Positions 9,823 to 22,045 of a DNA stretch of 64,000 nt are shown here, piece by piece. Each line of letters starts with the position of its first letter. The first letter of the stretch is position 1. Source of the stretch: Hyparrhenia diplandra. Lineage: Eukaryota; Streptophyta; Magnoliopsida; Poales; Poaceae. The position numbers were made by a program, and so were the translations under genes. The stretch is from NCBI GenBank assembly GCA_015847255.1, contig JADLZK010010869.1:372001-436000 (forward strand). The letters run 5' to 3'. A model generated the notes under the pieces. It had not been told where the DNA came from. It saw only the letters and a list, made by a program, of their open reading frames with translations, and searched no databases.

Positions 9823-11233
9823 TCAGTTTTCAGTTCTTGGATTCATTCACTCTCGATTGGTTCCTGATACTCGACAGCGTTACCGTGAAACCCATGAATC
9901 GACACGGACTGGCAATTAGTCAGTCGCTGCCGCCGCCGCCACTGCAACAGCCGCTGCCATCGAGGCTAGTTCCTGAATTGGGCAAGTCACCGATTAAAGA
10001 ACCACAGCACCACGTCGCTGCCGCGTCTGTCTTAAAATTAGTAGTGTTTGTTGCTTACTGTATGCCCCTGCCGCGTGCTTGTTGCAGAATCTATGTCCTG
10101 TCCTGTTGTGTGGTTTTCTTGGAATACAAAAAAATGTGCTCTTGTGTACTAGTGTCTGCCTTTCTTTGCTACTTGCAATGCACAGAGGCAATGCTATTTC
10201 TTTTGAGCGACATTGGAAGCCTGCCTATGAGCATCTGGTCAAATACAACCATATCTATCTCTAACTTGACCATCATGTTTGGAGTATCTGTCTGCATATG
10301 TACAGCCTTTTTGCCGTTTTTTTGATTGGCGAAAGTAGCATAGCAAGAGAAATCTTTTATCTGTACACGTTGCGGTATGCTTTCTGAACCCTTCCCGCAA
10401 GTGGTCGGAGCGAGTTCACTGATCCATGGATCGATCCAAATCCAAAAGCCATGGGAAAGCGACGGCTTGGCGCCTCTTCCTGAATCGCTCTTGGACCCGA
10501 CTGGGACCAACCCCATCGCACGTCGCGTTCACGCGTCCGCCTACGAATTGCTCCGTGGATTTCCCTGTCACGCTGGGGCAGTCGACAGCGAGCGGACCAG
10601 GACTGCATGCACGTGCCGCCCCGTTGCTTCCCAACTTGCCAATGATGAACGAAAAAATGCTAAATTTTAAGAAAGTTTTTACAAATTGTGTCTCTATCTG
10701 CAACATAAAAATAACAAAAAGAAATACTGTCATTTTGTGCGATTTTTTGACTCTACCATGGCCTGTACGAGCGATCCCACACCACCTCCCCAAAACTCAC
10801 CGGTACCCAATTAAATCGAAGGAAGCCTCGTGTCAAAAAAAAAAAAAAAAAAGGAAATAACATGAGAAGGAAATAACGTGTCATACGCCGGTGTCGTGCG
10901 ATCCGTGCCCCTCTTCTCTCCTTGTGTCAAAAGAAGGAAATAAACCTACCTCCTCCCTCCCACGCGGCCATGCGTGATTGACGCCGCGGTCATTCCTTCC
11001 CCGCATTATTGTCATGCGCTTCTCCCTCGCTGTGCGGTATCTCTTCCTTCAAATAACACATATATCTTGTTTTTGAGAAGCATCTATGCTAAATCTCTTG
11101 ACATGGGACACAATTTCTGGTCACCTTTTATTTTGTGAAGTAAATAGAAAATATCGTTTTCTTAAAAGCAATAAAAAAACTGCCTGACCTTTAATTTGTG
11201 CCATATTTTTCTCAGTTCTGTCCGGAAGCAAGG
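9823..11233. other. 3' flank of copy B and spacer without recognised genes
   Basis: The first 480 bases are homologous in patches to the 3' flank of copy A. The rest is anonymous. It contains a run of about 18 A at 10837-10854 and a twice-repeated motif around GAAGGAAATAA (10862-10880 and 10930-10945). Open frames at 10377-10860 on both strands show no domain. Confidence 0.5.
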
Positions 11234-11238
11234 CTATA

Positions 11239-11904
11239 TGTCATGAACCAAAAAGAGATCGCCGGAGTAGGGCCCAACAAGGGGGAACGCCGCCGCCTAG
11301 GGCCCAAGGCCCGTGTAGCGCACCTCTGGCCCGGCCGCCGCCGTAAATAATAGCGCCACGTCGGTTCCGCAATAAAGTAAGGAATATTTAAGGAATAAAG
11401 ATAGGAATAAAATAAGGAATAAATAGGTTGCTTGTGAGAGAGGTATTCCAATCTATAAGGGAAACCTCCTAGGGATTCTTTAGCGTCAAGTCTTCTACGG
11501 ACTATAAATCTGAGGGCTGTGTCGTTTGGATCTTAATCGAGAAAAATTAAAGGGGTAACACCCAAAAACTCTCCGACTCTCTAGCTCTCAATCTCTCTCT
11601 ATCCCTGCGGCGTGCGCCGCCCACCCTCTGGCCGCCGCCGTTGATCACGCCGCCGTCGTCTCGGCTTGCTGCGAGCGCGTGGCGCCGCCCAGCGCCGTCC
11701 GCCGCCGCGCCGCCGCCGTCGGCGCGACCACCGTACACTTGCTGCCCGGACGTCGTCTTCCTCTTCTTCCTCCTCTTCTTCTTCCTCCCTACTACCCCCA
11801 AACAGCCCCAATCCCCATCTACACCATCACCGCCGCCCCGAAGATCAAGATCGCCGACGATCAGCAATCGGTGTCAATTCCGCCCAATCTAGCTGGAATC
11901 GATA
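11239..11904 (+). repeat. 5' LTR
   Basis: This 666-bp LTR has a TATA box (TATAAATC, 11503-11510), an AAT-rich block with repeated AGGAATAAA motifs, and a GC-rich 3' part full of CCGCCG. The bases after it read like a degenerate version of the TGGTATCCGGAGACC primer-binding site found next to the related LTR at 49027. Confidence 0.9.
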
Positions 11905-11968
11905 GCCGTATCCGGAGACCGGGACGATTCCACCACCAACGACTTCCGACCACCACCAACGCCAAGAT

Positions 11969-13971
11969 CCGATGGACAGCCACATGATCGCCGAGTTCCG
12001 GATGGAGTTTTGGGAGTTTCGTGATCGGAGGAAATTCGAGGCCACCTTCACCGCCTTCTGGAGAAGTTGGATGAACAGCCTGCCCGACAACGCACAACGG
12101 CGACACTCTCGAAGTTGGATCTTTTTGGCGACGCTCCCATCAACATCCACGCCGACCCGGTGGCCAAGACAGCAGCAACACCGCGAGCACGCGGCCTTGC
12201 TGTCCGACGTCGCGCCTCACGGCGTCACCTCAGCCATCACCGGCGACGTCCCCGCCATGGGCGCCGCCGACGGTGGCGACGCCCTACCGGCGCCGCTTTA
12301 CGCCGCCCCTCCATGATCATCGACGCTGCAAGCAACGAGCACGCCTACCCCATGGGCGCCCCCGTTGTTGCTATCCAGATCAGATCAGAACCGGAGGCTA
12401 CCACCGACGTCCACCAGCTGTTCGACGAAAAGCCTACCCAACTAGGCCAACGTCTCACGGCTACTACAATGTCACGAGATAAGTTCCCGGTCACTACCAA
12501 CATCACCCTTGACATTGGGAACATCTGGAGTGCCAATAAGGATGACTCAACGACGTCGCCGACGTCGGCGCCCGACGTCGCCACTCTCAACCCCGGCGCC
12601 CACGACATCCTAGACAACAACGGCGACATGACCAACAACGCCAACAACTTCGCCGACCAGGACATCACACGTTCCACAGTCACCAGGCAAGTCCATCCCA
12701 TTCAACAAGGAGCTTCTACCTCTATCACCCATGCTCCAACGATGTCGATTTCGGCGTCGTCAACCAAGACGTCTTCGACCCGGCATCATCGGCGAGAACA
12801 ACGACACCCCTACGGGCGTCAACGACATCCCGACATCGCCATTAATGTCGCTAGCCCACGGTGCTGCGGCATCGACGACATCGACAACGACAAGGACGCT
12901 ACCATGGGCACCATGAGCGGCAACGGCGTCCTCAAGGATGCCAACGCCAATGGCGTTCCCCCCGATGTCGACTACGTCTTCACCATGCCTACCATCGACA
13001 ACAACTACAAGGGCATCAACCACGGCGACATCTTCGCGGCCAACCTCGACATTGGCGACCACGACGTTCCCACATGGGCGCCCACGGCCGACGAGAACAC
13101 CGACGCCCCCGAGGCACCACCAAGGAGGCGGTCGTTCACTCGCCGACCCGACGACGACCTACTACACCTGCTGGACATTCGCCGACATCGACAATGGTGG
13201 AGAACACCATCAATCAAGCGCAGCTCGGCAAAGGCGGCATCATCAGCACCACGCCAGCGAACATCGGTACACAGTTGCAAACCGGCGACAACGGCACTCC
13301 TCTTTCTTTGGCTCCTCCGCATCACCAAGGCGCCACGGAGAACGGAGACACCATACCATGGTGCCACACTCTCGGTTTTGGGACGCCCTTCAACGGCGAC
13401 ACCAACAACCATCGCGGCGTCAACTACGCGACTACGCAGCGAGGGGCGACTCCAAAGCCATATCGAGTTGGCTCCCATGTTTCTCAACGACATTTATGCC
13501 CGATGCGACTACGCCAACATACCGTGGGCTGGGCGCACCCGGGCGCCCTACATGGGGAGCACTACGATCCAACTTCGTCAAGGAGTTCGACGCTTCCATC
13601 TTCAAGCAAGCCTCGACTTGTGAGCCGACGACGACAAGAGGTACATACCACCCACATCAACTGTTACCTCGTCGGCCGTCCAATACGCCGGAGGCTCCCA
13701 TCCTTCATCAAATGGCAACACAAATTGGCGACAACCTACTTCACATCGCTGGAACCATCAAGCTCCAACCAGAGCAACAGCTTGGGCGCCGGCAATGGAG
13801 ATCGTCTTCCTCGACAAACATCGCCACTACGTCCCGGCCTTATTAAAGGTACTACGGGGTGGTGCGCAGCCGGCAAAGGAAAGGCGTCTCCATCTTCGCC
13901 CGCACATCAACAACAACAACGATGCAAAACGCGACGGCGGAGGACGCTACTGCCAATGAAAGGGGGAGAAA
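11969..13971 (+). pseudogene. Interior of the non-autonomous element, gag-like, overlapping open frames
   Basis: The likely start is the ATG at 11972 (MDSHMIAEFRMEFWEF), in the same position and sense as the gag start of the related element at 39292. A frameshift near 12060 leads into a 518-residue frame (12067-13623). This frame is rich in Asp, Asn, Thr and His and contains KLDLFGDAPI and TTNITLDIGNIW. Two other frames are also open for 300-370 residues over 12861-13979. Codons of the GAC/ATC/GGC kind contain few stops in any frame, so openness alone proves little. No zinc knuckle or enzyme motif is visible. Confidence 0.55.
13957..13971 (+). other. Polypurine tract
   Basis: GAAAGGGGGAGAAA lies directly before the TG of the 3' LTR, the expected place and composition for a plus-strand primer. 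Confidence 0.85.
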
Positions 13972-14646
13972 TGTCATGAACCAAAAAGAGATCGCCGGAA
14001 TAGGGCCCAACAAGGGGGGAACCGCCGCCTAGGGCCCAAGGCCCGCGCCGCGCACCTCTGGCCGACCCGCCGCCGCCCCGCCCGCCGTAACAGCGCCCGT
14101 CGTCGGTTGCTTCTCGCAATAAAGTAAGGAATATTTAAGGAATAAAGATAGGAATAAAATAAGGAATAAATAGGTTGCTTGTGACAGAGGTATTCCAATC
14201 TATAAGGAAACCTCCTAGAGATTGCTTAGCGTGCAAGTCTTCCCCTGACTATAAATACAAGGGAGCGTGAATCGTTTGGATCTTAATCAGAAAAATTAAA
14301 GGGTAACACCCAAAAAACTCTCCAGCTCTCTAGCTCTCAATCTCTCTCTATCCATGCGCGCGTCGCCGCCCACCCCTACGCCGCCGCCGTTGATCACGCC
14401 CGCGTCGTCTCTCTCGGGGCGCGCCGCCAGCGCGCCGCCCTGCCGTCGCGCCGCCGCCGCCGGCGCCGCCACGCTGCCGTACACCGCTGCCCCGACGTCG
14501 TCTTCCTCTTCTTCCTCCTCTTCTTCTTCCTCCCTACTACCCCCCAAACAGCCCCAATCCCCATCTACACCATCACCGCCGCCCGTCAAGATCGCCGACG
14601 ATCAGCAATCAGGTGTCAATTCCGCCCAATCTAGCTGGAATCGACA
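13972..14646 (+). repeat. 3' LTR
   Basis: Homologous to 11239-11904 over its full length, with several small insertions and deletions in the GC-rich parts. It ends in CA and is followed by the CTATA duplication. Confidence 0.92.
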
Positions 14647-15790
14647 CTATACCTATTAATAAAATATGAAAAATTCTGCCATTTTTTTTTTCACCTCAAC
14701 TTTCTTTCACCTCTGTCTCTTATGTGTACCGAACTTAGGAAAGCCCACCTGAAAGAAAATACGAAAATTGGACTCTAAATTGGAGACTTGAGTCCACACA
14801 GGACATGGTAATAGCAGCCTCGGACAGAAAGATGGATCGAAAAGGAGCTCTAAATCTATCCATAATATATAATTACCACAAGATGTTTTTTAATCCACAT
14901 AGGGCTGCACACATACACCTGCTATTCTAATAACAAATGCTTCTTCAATTTCCATCGTCAAACAGCCTCGAGAGTGATACTTGTCACAAATATGTGTTGG
15001 AGTTAAAGTTGAAACAAATTTTGAGAACAAGCTGGAGACCGACATGTACAGATCAAAACGTCATCCATATATATATTCACAAATTCGAGGAAGAAAACAA
15101 TCCAAAAATTAAAGCAGGTGGCCAGCATCTTTTTGGGCACGATTTTGCTGTACTAAACATGTCTTAGTCGTAGTGTGGAGTTAAACCAGAGGCGACATCA
15201 TGATCAATTGTTCAGACTGAACTGAAAAAGGCCAATTTTCTGAACATTACCGGTACCTTTCTACCATCGTTAATAAACAAAAGAATACTCTAAAAATGAA
15301 AGTTAATTGGATGTGAAAGATAATGTTCTTGGCGAGAATAAAATAAATAAAAAATGCACTAGAAGGTAGGCCAGGTAACAACAGTCTGGCTCTGGTTATG
15401 TACGAGCCAAAACTAGCACCAGCCCATGGAAAGGCACTGGGGCCAAAAGGCGATCCAAAAGAAGCAGCTGTGGAGCGTGTAAAGCAAAGCGGGCGGGAGG
15501 AACAAAAAAGGAGAAAAGGCTTATGCGCTAATGTGACGGGAAAAGGAGGAACCTTATGCCTCCGATGCTGGCCACCTGCGGAGTTGGACGGCGTCACGAT
15601 GGCGGAGAAGGTTCTGTGCGACGAGGTGCAGGGCGCCGCGGTCACATTGACGCTGCGGGGTGAAGCCCCGGTGCTCGGGAGACATAAATCGTCTCGGTAA
15701 ACACATAACAAAACATTATGCTTTTAATTGTTATATAGAAAAGTAAAAAAATAGCATTCACCCGTAGCAACGCACGGGCATATCTGCTAG

Positions 15791-16704
15791 TCTAATGTTT
15801 ACACAATCAATCTTAGCGTTCTGTACAGGATGGATTTTACTTGGCTCCGGAATTATTATGATAGATACTGAGCTGCCGTTTTGACTGAAATAACTCAAAA
15901 TTGTTCACTCTGTAACGGGAAAATGTTTGCTTTGAGCTGCCATGTCGACTTCAGTTTTAAAATTTAGAAGTTTTTTGTGACTTTGGTCATAAGATAGAAT
16001 GTTTCACGGAACAGCCTTGATGAAAGCAGAAGTAAAAATTGTTAGATTTGGGGTTAAGGAATGCTGTGCACTGAAAAGAAATATATATGGATCTTACAAA
16101 ATGTTTGTTTTTTAATTTTCATATGGAAAATGCCTATTGACTAGCTTTGCCCACATGTTTTCTCAAGCAGACTAAAATACACTAGAGAATATCAATATCA
16201 TCATATCCAATCAGATTTGCAGAGGTCTCATGTAACTATCAATACACTAGAGAATAGTTTTGGACTATACCATACACAAGAGAATATATAGTTAATGCTT
16301 CTGTCTTATTTCAGGTTCCCGAGGGCTCATGGTCTTGCAACTACTGCCGATACAGACTCTGCATGATTGATGATAATCATGGCCTGTTCACATGCCAACA
16401 GTGTATGCATCTTACTTCCTCAACTAATCTCTTCCTTTCTTTCCTGTGTTGCTTCCATGGCGGTGTATCCAGCGCGGTGGCCCGGTGGGAGGCGCAGCTG
16501 CCGGATCGGCGGCGGCGCCCGGCGGCACCGGCTGGATCCAGCGGCGCAGCTGCCGATTCCATTGCGGGCAGCGGCGGCGGCCGTATCCGGCGCGCGGGGC
16601 GGTGGCGGTGGCGGCACGATCCGGCCCATTAGGGTTAGGGTTTGCCTTTTTTTTTTTTTTTTTTTTTTCAGATTATTCCGCCACAGTTAATCCATGATTA
16701 CCGG
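15791..16704. other. AT-rich intron-like stretch then GC-rich stretch; no intact gene
   Basis: 15791-16310 is AT-rich and non-coding. 16450-16640 is GC-rich and ends in a run of about 24 T at 16649-16672. A probable exon remnant at 16315-16402 is listed separately. Confidence 0.4.
16315..16402 (+). pseudogene. Cys-rich exon remnant, possibly a PHD-finger fragment
   Basis: After a clean splice acceptor (TTATTTCAG) the frame reads VPEGSWSCNYCRYRLCM and continues to LFTCQQC, then meets a possible donor (GTATGC). The pattern PEGxWxCxxC resembles the middle of plant PHD zinc fingers, and a second CxxC pair follows. Neighbouring exons were not found, so this is probably a gene fragment, perhaps captured or left after rearrangement. 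A random open stretch cannot be excluded. Confidence 0.3.
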
Positions 16705-17442
16705 TATACTTGGCCATGCAGCACGAGGCCCACCGCACGGCCCAGCGGCATGCCAATTTGGCCCGGCCCAAGGCGCCGGTGACACCGTGCTTCGTGTGGG
16801 CCCGGCACGGCACCCTGGCCCGTGGCATGGCGCGCACGGCACGGTGCGAAGAGGTGGCCCGGTGCCTGGCGGTTCATGAAACAATCTAGCCCACATACTT
16901 CACATATAAGCGCAGCTCATCCCCACCCGAACCCTAACACAACGGCTGCACTCCCCGCGCCGCTTCGGCGATCTCCCGCCCAGCCCGCTTCGCTTGCTAC
17001 GCCGCACTTTTCCATAACGTTGCACTCCTCCGTGCGCTACCCCAGCGCCCGCGCAACCATGCCGCCGCCATATCGGCCTTGGCTCGTGTCTCCAGTTCTG
17101 GCGGCTCAATTCTCACAGCGACCAACAGCGAAGGTCGGTGCTTTGGGGTAACTCCGCCCGATGGAGGTGCGCCGCCACGGCTTCTTCCTCCACAACTCAT
17201 CACTGCAAGCCACGGCGGGCCCCCTCGTCCCGGCCTTGGCTCGCCCGCCGGCGCCGCCGTCTCCCTCGTCGCCTCCTCGTGGCGACACGCCGGGCACGCG
17301 ATGGCACGGCTGGACAGCCCACGGTCGTGCCTTTGGGCCGTTGGTCGCACAGCACGGCGGGCGCATGGCACGGTGAGGCACGGCGGCGTGCCGGCACAAG
17401 CGGGCCGGCGGGCCGGGCTGGCACGCCCGATGGCCATCTATA
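16705..17442. mobile_element. hAT-like non-autonomous element
   Basis: The ends are imperfect inverted repeats: TATACTTGGCCATGC on the left and, reversed, TATAGATGGCCATCG on the right. They are flanked by an 8-bp duplication with one mismatch (ATTACCGG at 16697-16704, ATTACCGT at 17443-17450), as expected for hAT. The subterminal regions are rich in GGCCCGGCACGG-type motifs on the left and their complement on the right, as in grass hAT elements. The interior (16890-17280) contains a leader-like CCGAACCCTAAC stretch, but no transposase. Confidence 0.7.
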
Positions 17443-19491
17443 ATTACCGTGACCTTTGCTTGATGGCGGTTCATTAATGCAGTAGTGCTAGTGGTTGACA
17501 CACACACACAGCAGCAGAATTTACTCTTCTACACCATATTCATTTGAGGAACATGAGACTACAAACGAGCATTTGCGGTTGCGAGTACCACATATGCAGG
17601 GGCCCTAGACAGGAAGACTGGAATAGAGATGGGCCTCTCGTGGCGTGAATATGAGAAGGCACGGAGGGAAAGGAAAAACTAGCCTAGGCCCGCTCTGTTG
17701 GCGTCTATTTTTTTTTTTTTCCGCTCTTGAATTACGATGGTGCTGATGTGAGAAGCCAAGAACTCAACGCGGTGGCCGTGGGACAGTGTCGCGAGTTCGA
17801 CAAAGCCAGACTGCCACGTCGGTGACAGCGGTTGCGACTCCGTGCCTCCCCTTCGCTTGCGCCCGGCAGTCCGCAAGTGCTTGCCGATAACGCGTTGTCC
17901 TTTTTTTTTATCTCGTGAGATATTTTATTACGTGCCAATACTTTACTTTTAGTTTTATTTTATATTTGCGATCACATAGTAAACTAGTAATATAATATTT
18001 AGCTAATACTCTAGTACGGGCCGTGACGGTCTTACATAATTGATAGTTATCTTACTATTACTAATTAGAGGCTCCAACGAAGCCTCCACGTTAATTCTCA
18101 CCGGATGCTCTAGAAAAAAAAGATAAATACTAGAAATTCTCACATTAATCGAAACATCTGGCCATTAAATCTATCTACGGGCTCTACTAATCTATACCAT
18201 TAGATCCATTCTTGAAAATTACCCACTCTGCCATTATATTATATCTTATAGATAAAAAAAAAAGCAAGAAAAAATAAATCAATTCTTTTAACCGCAGCAC
18301 CTATCCAGCCCCGGCGGGGACATTTGTTCCATCGAGATAAATCTATTATTTTATTTAACCGCAGCAGCCCCTCTAATCCAGCCCTGGCGACGACGTTGTT
18401 CCATGGAGAGGAGGGTGATGCATGGCTTCACGCATGGAGATGAGGGCCCTGGCGGCGACGTTGTTCCATGGAGAGGAGGGTAATGCATGGCTTCACGTCA
18501 TCAATCATCCCAGCCCTTGCAACTCATCTGGACCATCTGGGAGCCATGACCAAGACTAACGGTCAGCACTAGGAGCAAGGCATCAAGAAGGGTGACGGTT
18601 CACGTCATATCTTGATTTTTCAAGGTGGGTGAGAATACTAATCTGATTATTACTACCTTCACCGTCTTTTTTCAGAAGCATGAACGTTGGCAGATGTCAA
18701 AGTATTTTTGACCTCACGAATTGTTGGACTCAACAGCCAGATAATTGAGATGGTGCAAGACCGTGAGAAGCACCGCGACATAAACGGATTACCAGACCGC
18801 GAGAGGCACCGCAGAAAGAACAAGTCACACATCGCCCGAAGACTCCGGCCAACGGTGGGCATGCCTGCGACGTGAAAATAGGAGGCATGATGTCGGCACG
18901 GTCGGCATCACACACGTGCGTGACCTAAAGCCATCTGAGCATAATATGTACTGTACGTGTATACATCCATGTTGACACATCAATTTGCCTGACATATGAA
19001 TGCATATGCGTGTAGGTCTCAACGCGCAAAGGAGGCCATGCAAATAGGCAATCCACTGGTCCATGATGTTTAGCGTCTACGTCATCTAGGTCAACACGCT
19101 TGCACGGTCCGCATGAGCAGACTAAAGGTGTGTCCATCTCTCTAAATCCCATATTACAGTTCAAGATGTACTAAATTTGGCTATTCTAAAACTACAATTT
19201 AATTTGTCTTCTCTAAGTACTTATTGTATATTGTTTCGACATGGTCAAGTAAAACTTTAGGTGAGAGACCAAGGAAAGAATTGTGACAAATGAAAGCTAT
19301 AGTCTACAATTACTTTGAACAAATAAGTCTTGATATAATCCTTATTGACCATGACTTATAATTTTTTTGTTCACTTCAATAATAACTCCAATAAATTACT
19401 TTGTCCTTAGATGTTAATGATGCTTAAATATTAGGGACCACGAGCCATGGAGTTATCAATAAATCCTATACGTAAAAACTAAAACCTCCAC
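17443..19491. other. Spacer without recognised genes
   Basis: It contains a short CA repeat near 17500, an AT-rich stretch (17930-18300) and a local tandem duplication at about 18385-18500. Small open frames at 18659-18875 on both strands show no domain. Nothing else is recognisable. Confidence 0.45.
18385..18502. repeat. Two-copy tandem repeat, about 60-bp unit
   Basis: The sequence around GTTGTTCCATGGAGAGGAGG followed by GTGATGCATGGCTTCACG occurs at 18394 and again at 18458 with GTAATGC, in direct order. This is a simple local duplication. Confidence 0.75.
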
Positions 19492-20841
19492 GAGAACGTA
19501 TCGTTATGCTTGACACCAACCTTATATGCACACGTGCACACCAACAATCTGGACCATCGATTTCTCATCCGGTGGCAAGGGAGCGAGGGTGGGCATTTTT
19601 GCGGAATAACGCCCGCACGCGCTGTACTTTTTGCGAAAAACCCCTGCGCGGCCGCACGCGCCCGGTTGGATTTTCGTCGAGTTCCGTCCTCTCGCGGCCG
19701 TACGTTTGACGAGAGCGGGCAGGAACGCGACGACTTTCAGACGACAAGCGGGCTGGTGCGTGCGTCGATCGTCTTCCTGGTGCAGCGTGAGTCGTCTTCC
19801 CAATCCACGCTGGTTGGTTGTTCGTCCCAAGGTGAAGGCCCTCGTGGTGGACCTGTTCCTGCCCACGCAAAGTCTGGAGTACCACTGCTCATCATCGAAT
19901 CAAAGAATCTGTGAAGCAAAAGGCTTGGTTGTGTTTTCCTCATTGACTGTAATTAGACCAGATAACAGCAGTAGCAGTCTATCGGTCTAGTCATGTCTGT
20001 ACAACATTAAGATGGATGACCCAAAGCTTCAAAAAAATCTCAATCGCAGACTGAACAACACAGAATCAGCATTGCTATTCGTCTGACGAGATGCAATCCA
20101 ATCAAGAGAGGATAAATTCTGTTCAGCTAATAATACCATCATCCATTGAGATCTGAGATTTAAAACAGGCATCTATAAATCTATTGAGATTTGAGGATTA
20201 AAACAATTTCATTCTATTCATTCACATGGTCTGAACATTCAGAAGCAGGGAGCAGGGCACATTCAGAAACATTCAGAAGCTACTACCCTCTGAACATTCA
20301 GAAACTAAGCTCTGAACATTTAGAAGCTAACTGCATGTGCCTGTGTTCTGTAGCTTCAATCGATCCTTACAAACAAGTTGATGCACCACGACCACGGGCG
20401 GGCGGGGGGATCCATGGTGCAGCTGGCGGGCGCGGACAAGGAGCCGGTCGAGGGCGTGTTTCAGCGGCGCGCGGCCGGAGCTTCTCGACCGCGTGCCGTA
20501 GCTCCGGCCGCGAGACCTCGACGCGCTCCCGGGCCCATCTCGGCGCGGACAGGCGCCGCCCGTGGGGAGCCTCGCCGGTCCGCCTTGGAACTAGGGCACG
20601 GATGAGGTGATGCACGGTCGCGCTCGATCCGCCGCATGTCGATGCGGCCGGAGAGGTACAGGTAGCGATGGAGGAGGCATCCTGCCGCTGGGTAGGGTGC
20701 GGTGAAAAGACCGAGCGAAAAGTGCGGGCGTTATTCCGTAAAATGTCCACCTCGGTTTGTTTGCCACCGGATGGGAAATTGATGGCCCGGATCGTTGGTG
20801 TGCGTGTGCATATAAGGCTGGTGTGCACATGATACGCTCCC
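19492..20841. mobile_element. Mutator-like element (non-autonomous, possibly Pack-MULE)
   Basis: The ends are inverted repeats of about 140 bp. The outermost bases are GAGAACGTATCG on the left and GGGAGCGTATCATG read inward from the right. Inside are shared blocks such as CTTATATGCACACG and GGAATAACGCCCGCAC. A perfect 9-bp target duplication, AACCTCCAC, lies at 19483-19491 and 20842-20850, the hallmark of the Mutator superfamily. The interior is GC-rich at both sides (19640-19870, 20390-20610) and has no transposase. Those GC-rich blocks could be captured exons, for example a minus-strand frame with RWARERVEVSRPELRHAVEK near 20480-20545. I could not name a source gene. Confidence 0.85.
20229..20335 (+). 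repeat. Short interspersed ACATTCAGAA repeats inside the MULE
   Basis: The motif CTGAACATTCAGAA or a close variant occurs five times within about 100 bases. It is partly palindromic (TGAAC/TTCAG). It may be an expanded internal repeat of the element. Confidence 0.6.
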
Positions 20842-20850
20842 AACCTCCAC

Positions 20851-21752
20851 AATTATAATAGATAACTAACTAACTCCATAATATTTGTTTTTATAAATTA
20901 TCCACCTCAATCATTAGCTTACTAAGCTAGAGCCGTTCAAGCTAGGCTCTAGCGCCCTCTATAGACCCCAAGTATGTGGAGCGCTAGGTTTTTCTACCGG
21001 TAAGAAAAAAAATCGGTCCTGGCCATAAATGCTAAAATTCAGAAATTTCAGAAATATTGGATCATATTGAAATTGATTTTTAAAAAGTTTTGGCATCATT
21101 TCATTAGGAAAACATTCTAATCAATCACTCATCACAAATTTATATAACATCTGTGAAATAACATGCTATCTCATAGAAGTAGAGTCACGGTAATACTTCG
21201 AGCTATAGTAATACCGATATAAAAAAATTCGCCATGAGCTTAAAAAGAGCAAATTTTTCGCAATTTTATGGCGAAATTTTGCCGAAACAAATTTGACACT
21301 GGATCCCCTAAGCCCCCTTGCATTTTTTTTTATGTATAATTGTATAGATTAGAAGGGGCTAAGCTTTATTAGAGCTTCGACAACCTGGCCTAAATTTTTT
21401 TTTCTTCCTTTGTCCCCCTGATCATTATGAAATATATTACTTTGCTCTCTAAGTTTGCATTTAAATTAACCATGTCTAGCATTATGAAAAATAATACAGT
21501 GTAGCATATACCAATATAATTTGATCTGAAAATATCCACGTGGTTATTACAAAGTTAACAAAAAAATTTATCAAATCTACATGTAAATGCTAATATATGC
21601 TATTATTGAAAATAATTCCACATCTATAAGTACCATTTATGCAAAAAAAAATCTATTTGAAATACACACTTATGTTGATATTATATTGAAACTATGCACA
21701 AAGCTTTGTCCCACTGGATATACCAAGCAAACATTTTTATATTAACTTATTA

Positions 21753-21794
<42 letters not shown>

Positions 21795-22045
21795 CTATTA
21801 GTTCATAGCTAGCTACAAAATATTAAATTCTGTAGCCGAGCCCAACGTCCGCATCCGACCCAGCGCCTCCGCACTGTTCGGCTCGACCAGGTCCCCTCGT
21901 AGCTTAACCTGTCTAATTAATCACCCATCCCGTAATCAACGTGGTACTGTGACCCAGCCTGTCTAATTAATCACCCGGAGATCCTCTAATCATGTGGCTT
22001 TAAATCCCCAAATCATTACGCAGTTGTACCGATGAGCTCGTCACA
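20851..22045. other. AT-rich spacer with a TA microsatellite
   Basis: No gene seen. A (TA)n run of about 19 units lies at 21754-21791. A 17-base motif (TGTCTAATTAATCACCC) is repeated at about 21910 and 21960, just upstream of the next ORF. The stretch from 20870 to 21750 is anonymous AT-rich DNA. Confidence 0.5.

Larger units (their letters stand above)
11239..14646 (+). mobile_element. Non-autonomous LTR retrotransposon in the Helitron 5' end
   Basis: LTRs at 11239-11904 and 13972-14646 begin TGTCATGAACC. The right one ends TCGACA; the left ends TCGATA, a mutated terminus. The target duplication CTATA is perfect (11234-11238 and 14647-14651). The 2.07 kb interior has a decayed primer-binding site after the left LTR and a polypurine tract before the right one, but no visible reverse transcriptase, protease or integrase. 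It must depend on another element for movement. LTR copies differ by several indels, so the insertion is not very recent. Confidence 0.92.
11234..15790 (+). mobile_element. Helitron interrupted at its 5' end by an LTR retrotransposon
   Basis: The 3' end is diagnostic: a short hairpin (CCCGTAGCAACGCACGGG), eight bases, then CTAG at 15787-15790 followed by host T. After removing the LTR element and its CTATA duplication, the 5' end reads CTATACCTATTAATAAAAT, close to the usual TCTATACTATTAATAA start of grass Helitrons, though the first bases differ. The Helitron itself is about 1.15 kb, mostly 14647-15790, with no helicase, so it is non-autonomous. Its GC-rich part (15390-15700) could be captured gene sequence, but I could not identify it. 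Confidence 0.75.

Noticed and set aside
12067..13623. 518-residue open frame as a host gene
   Set aside because: It lies wholly between two LTRs with a perfect target duplication, overlaps equally open frames, and has low-complexity composition, so it belongs to the non-autonomous element.
15247..15711. 154-residue minus-strand frame in the Helitron as a gene
   Set aside because: No recognisable domain; it spans the GC-rich part and AT-rich Helitron sequence alike, so it is likely chance or a captured scrap.
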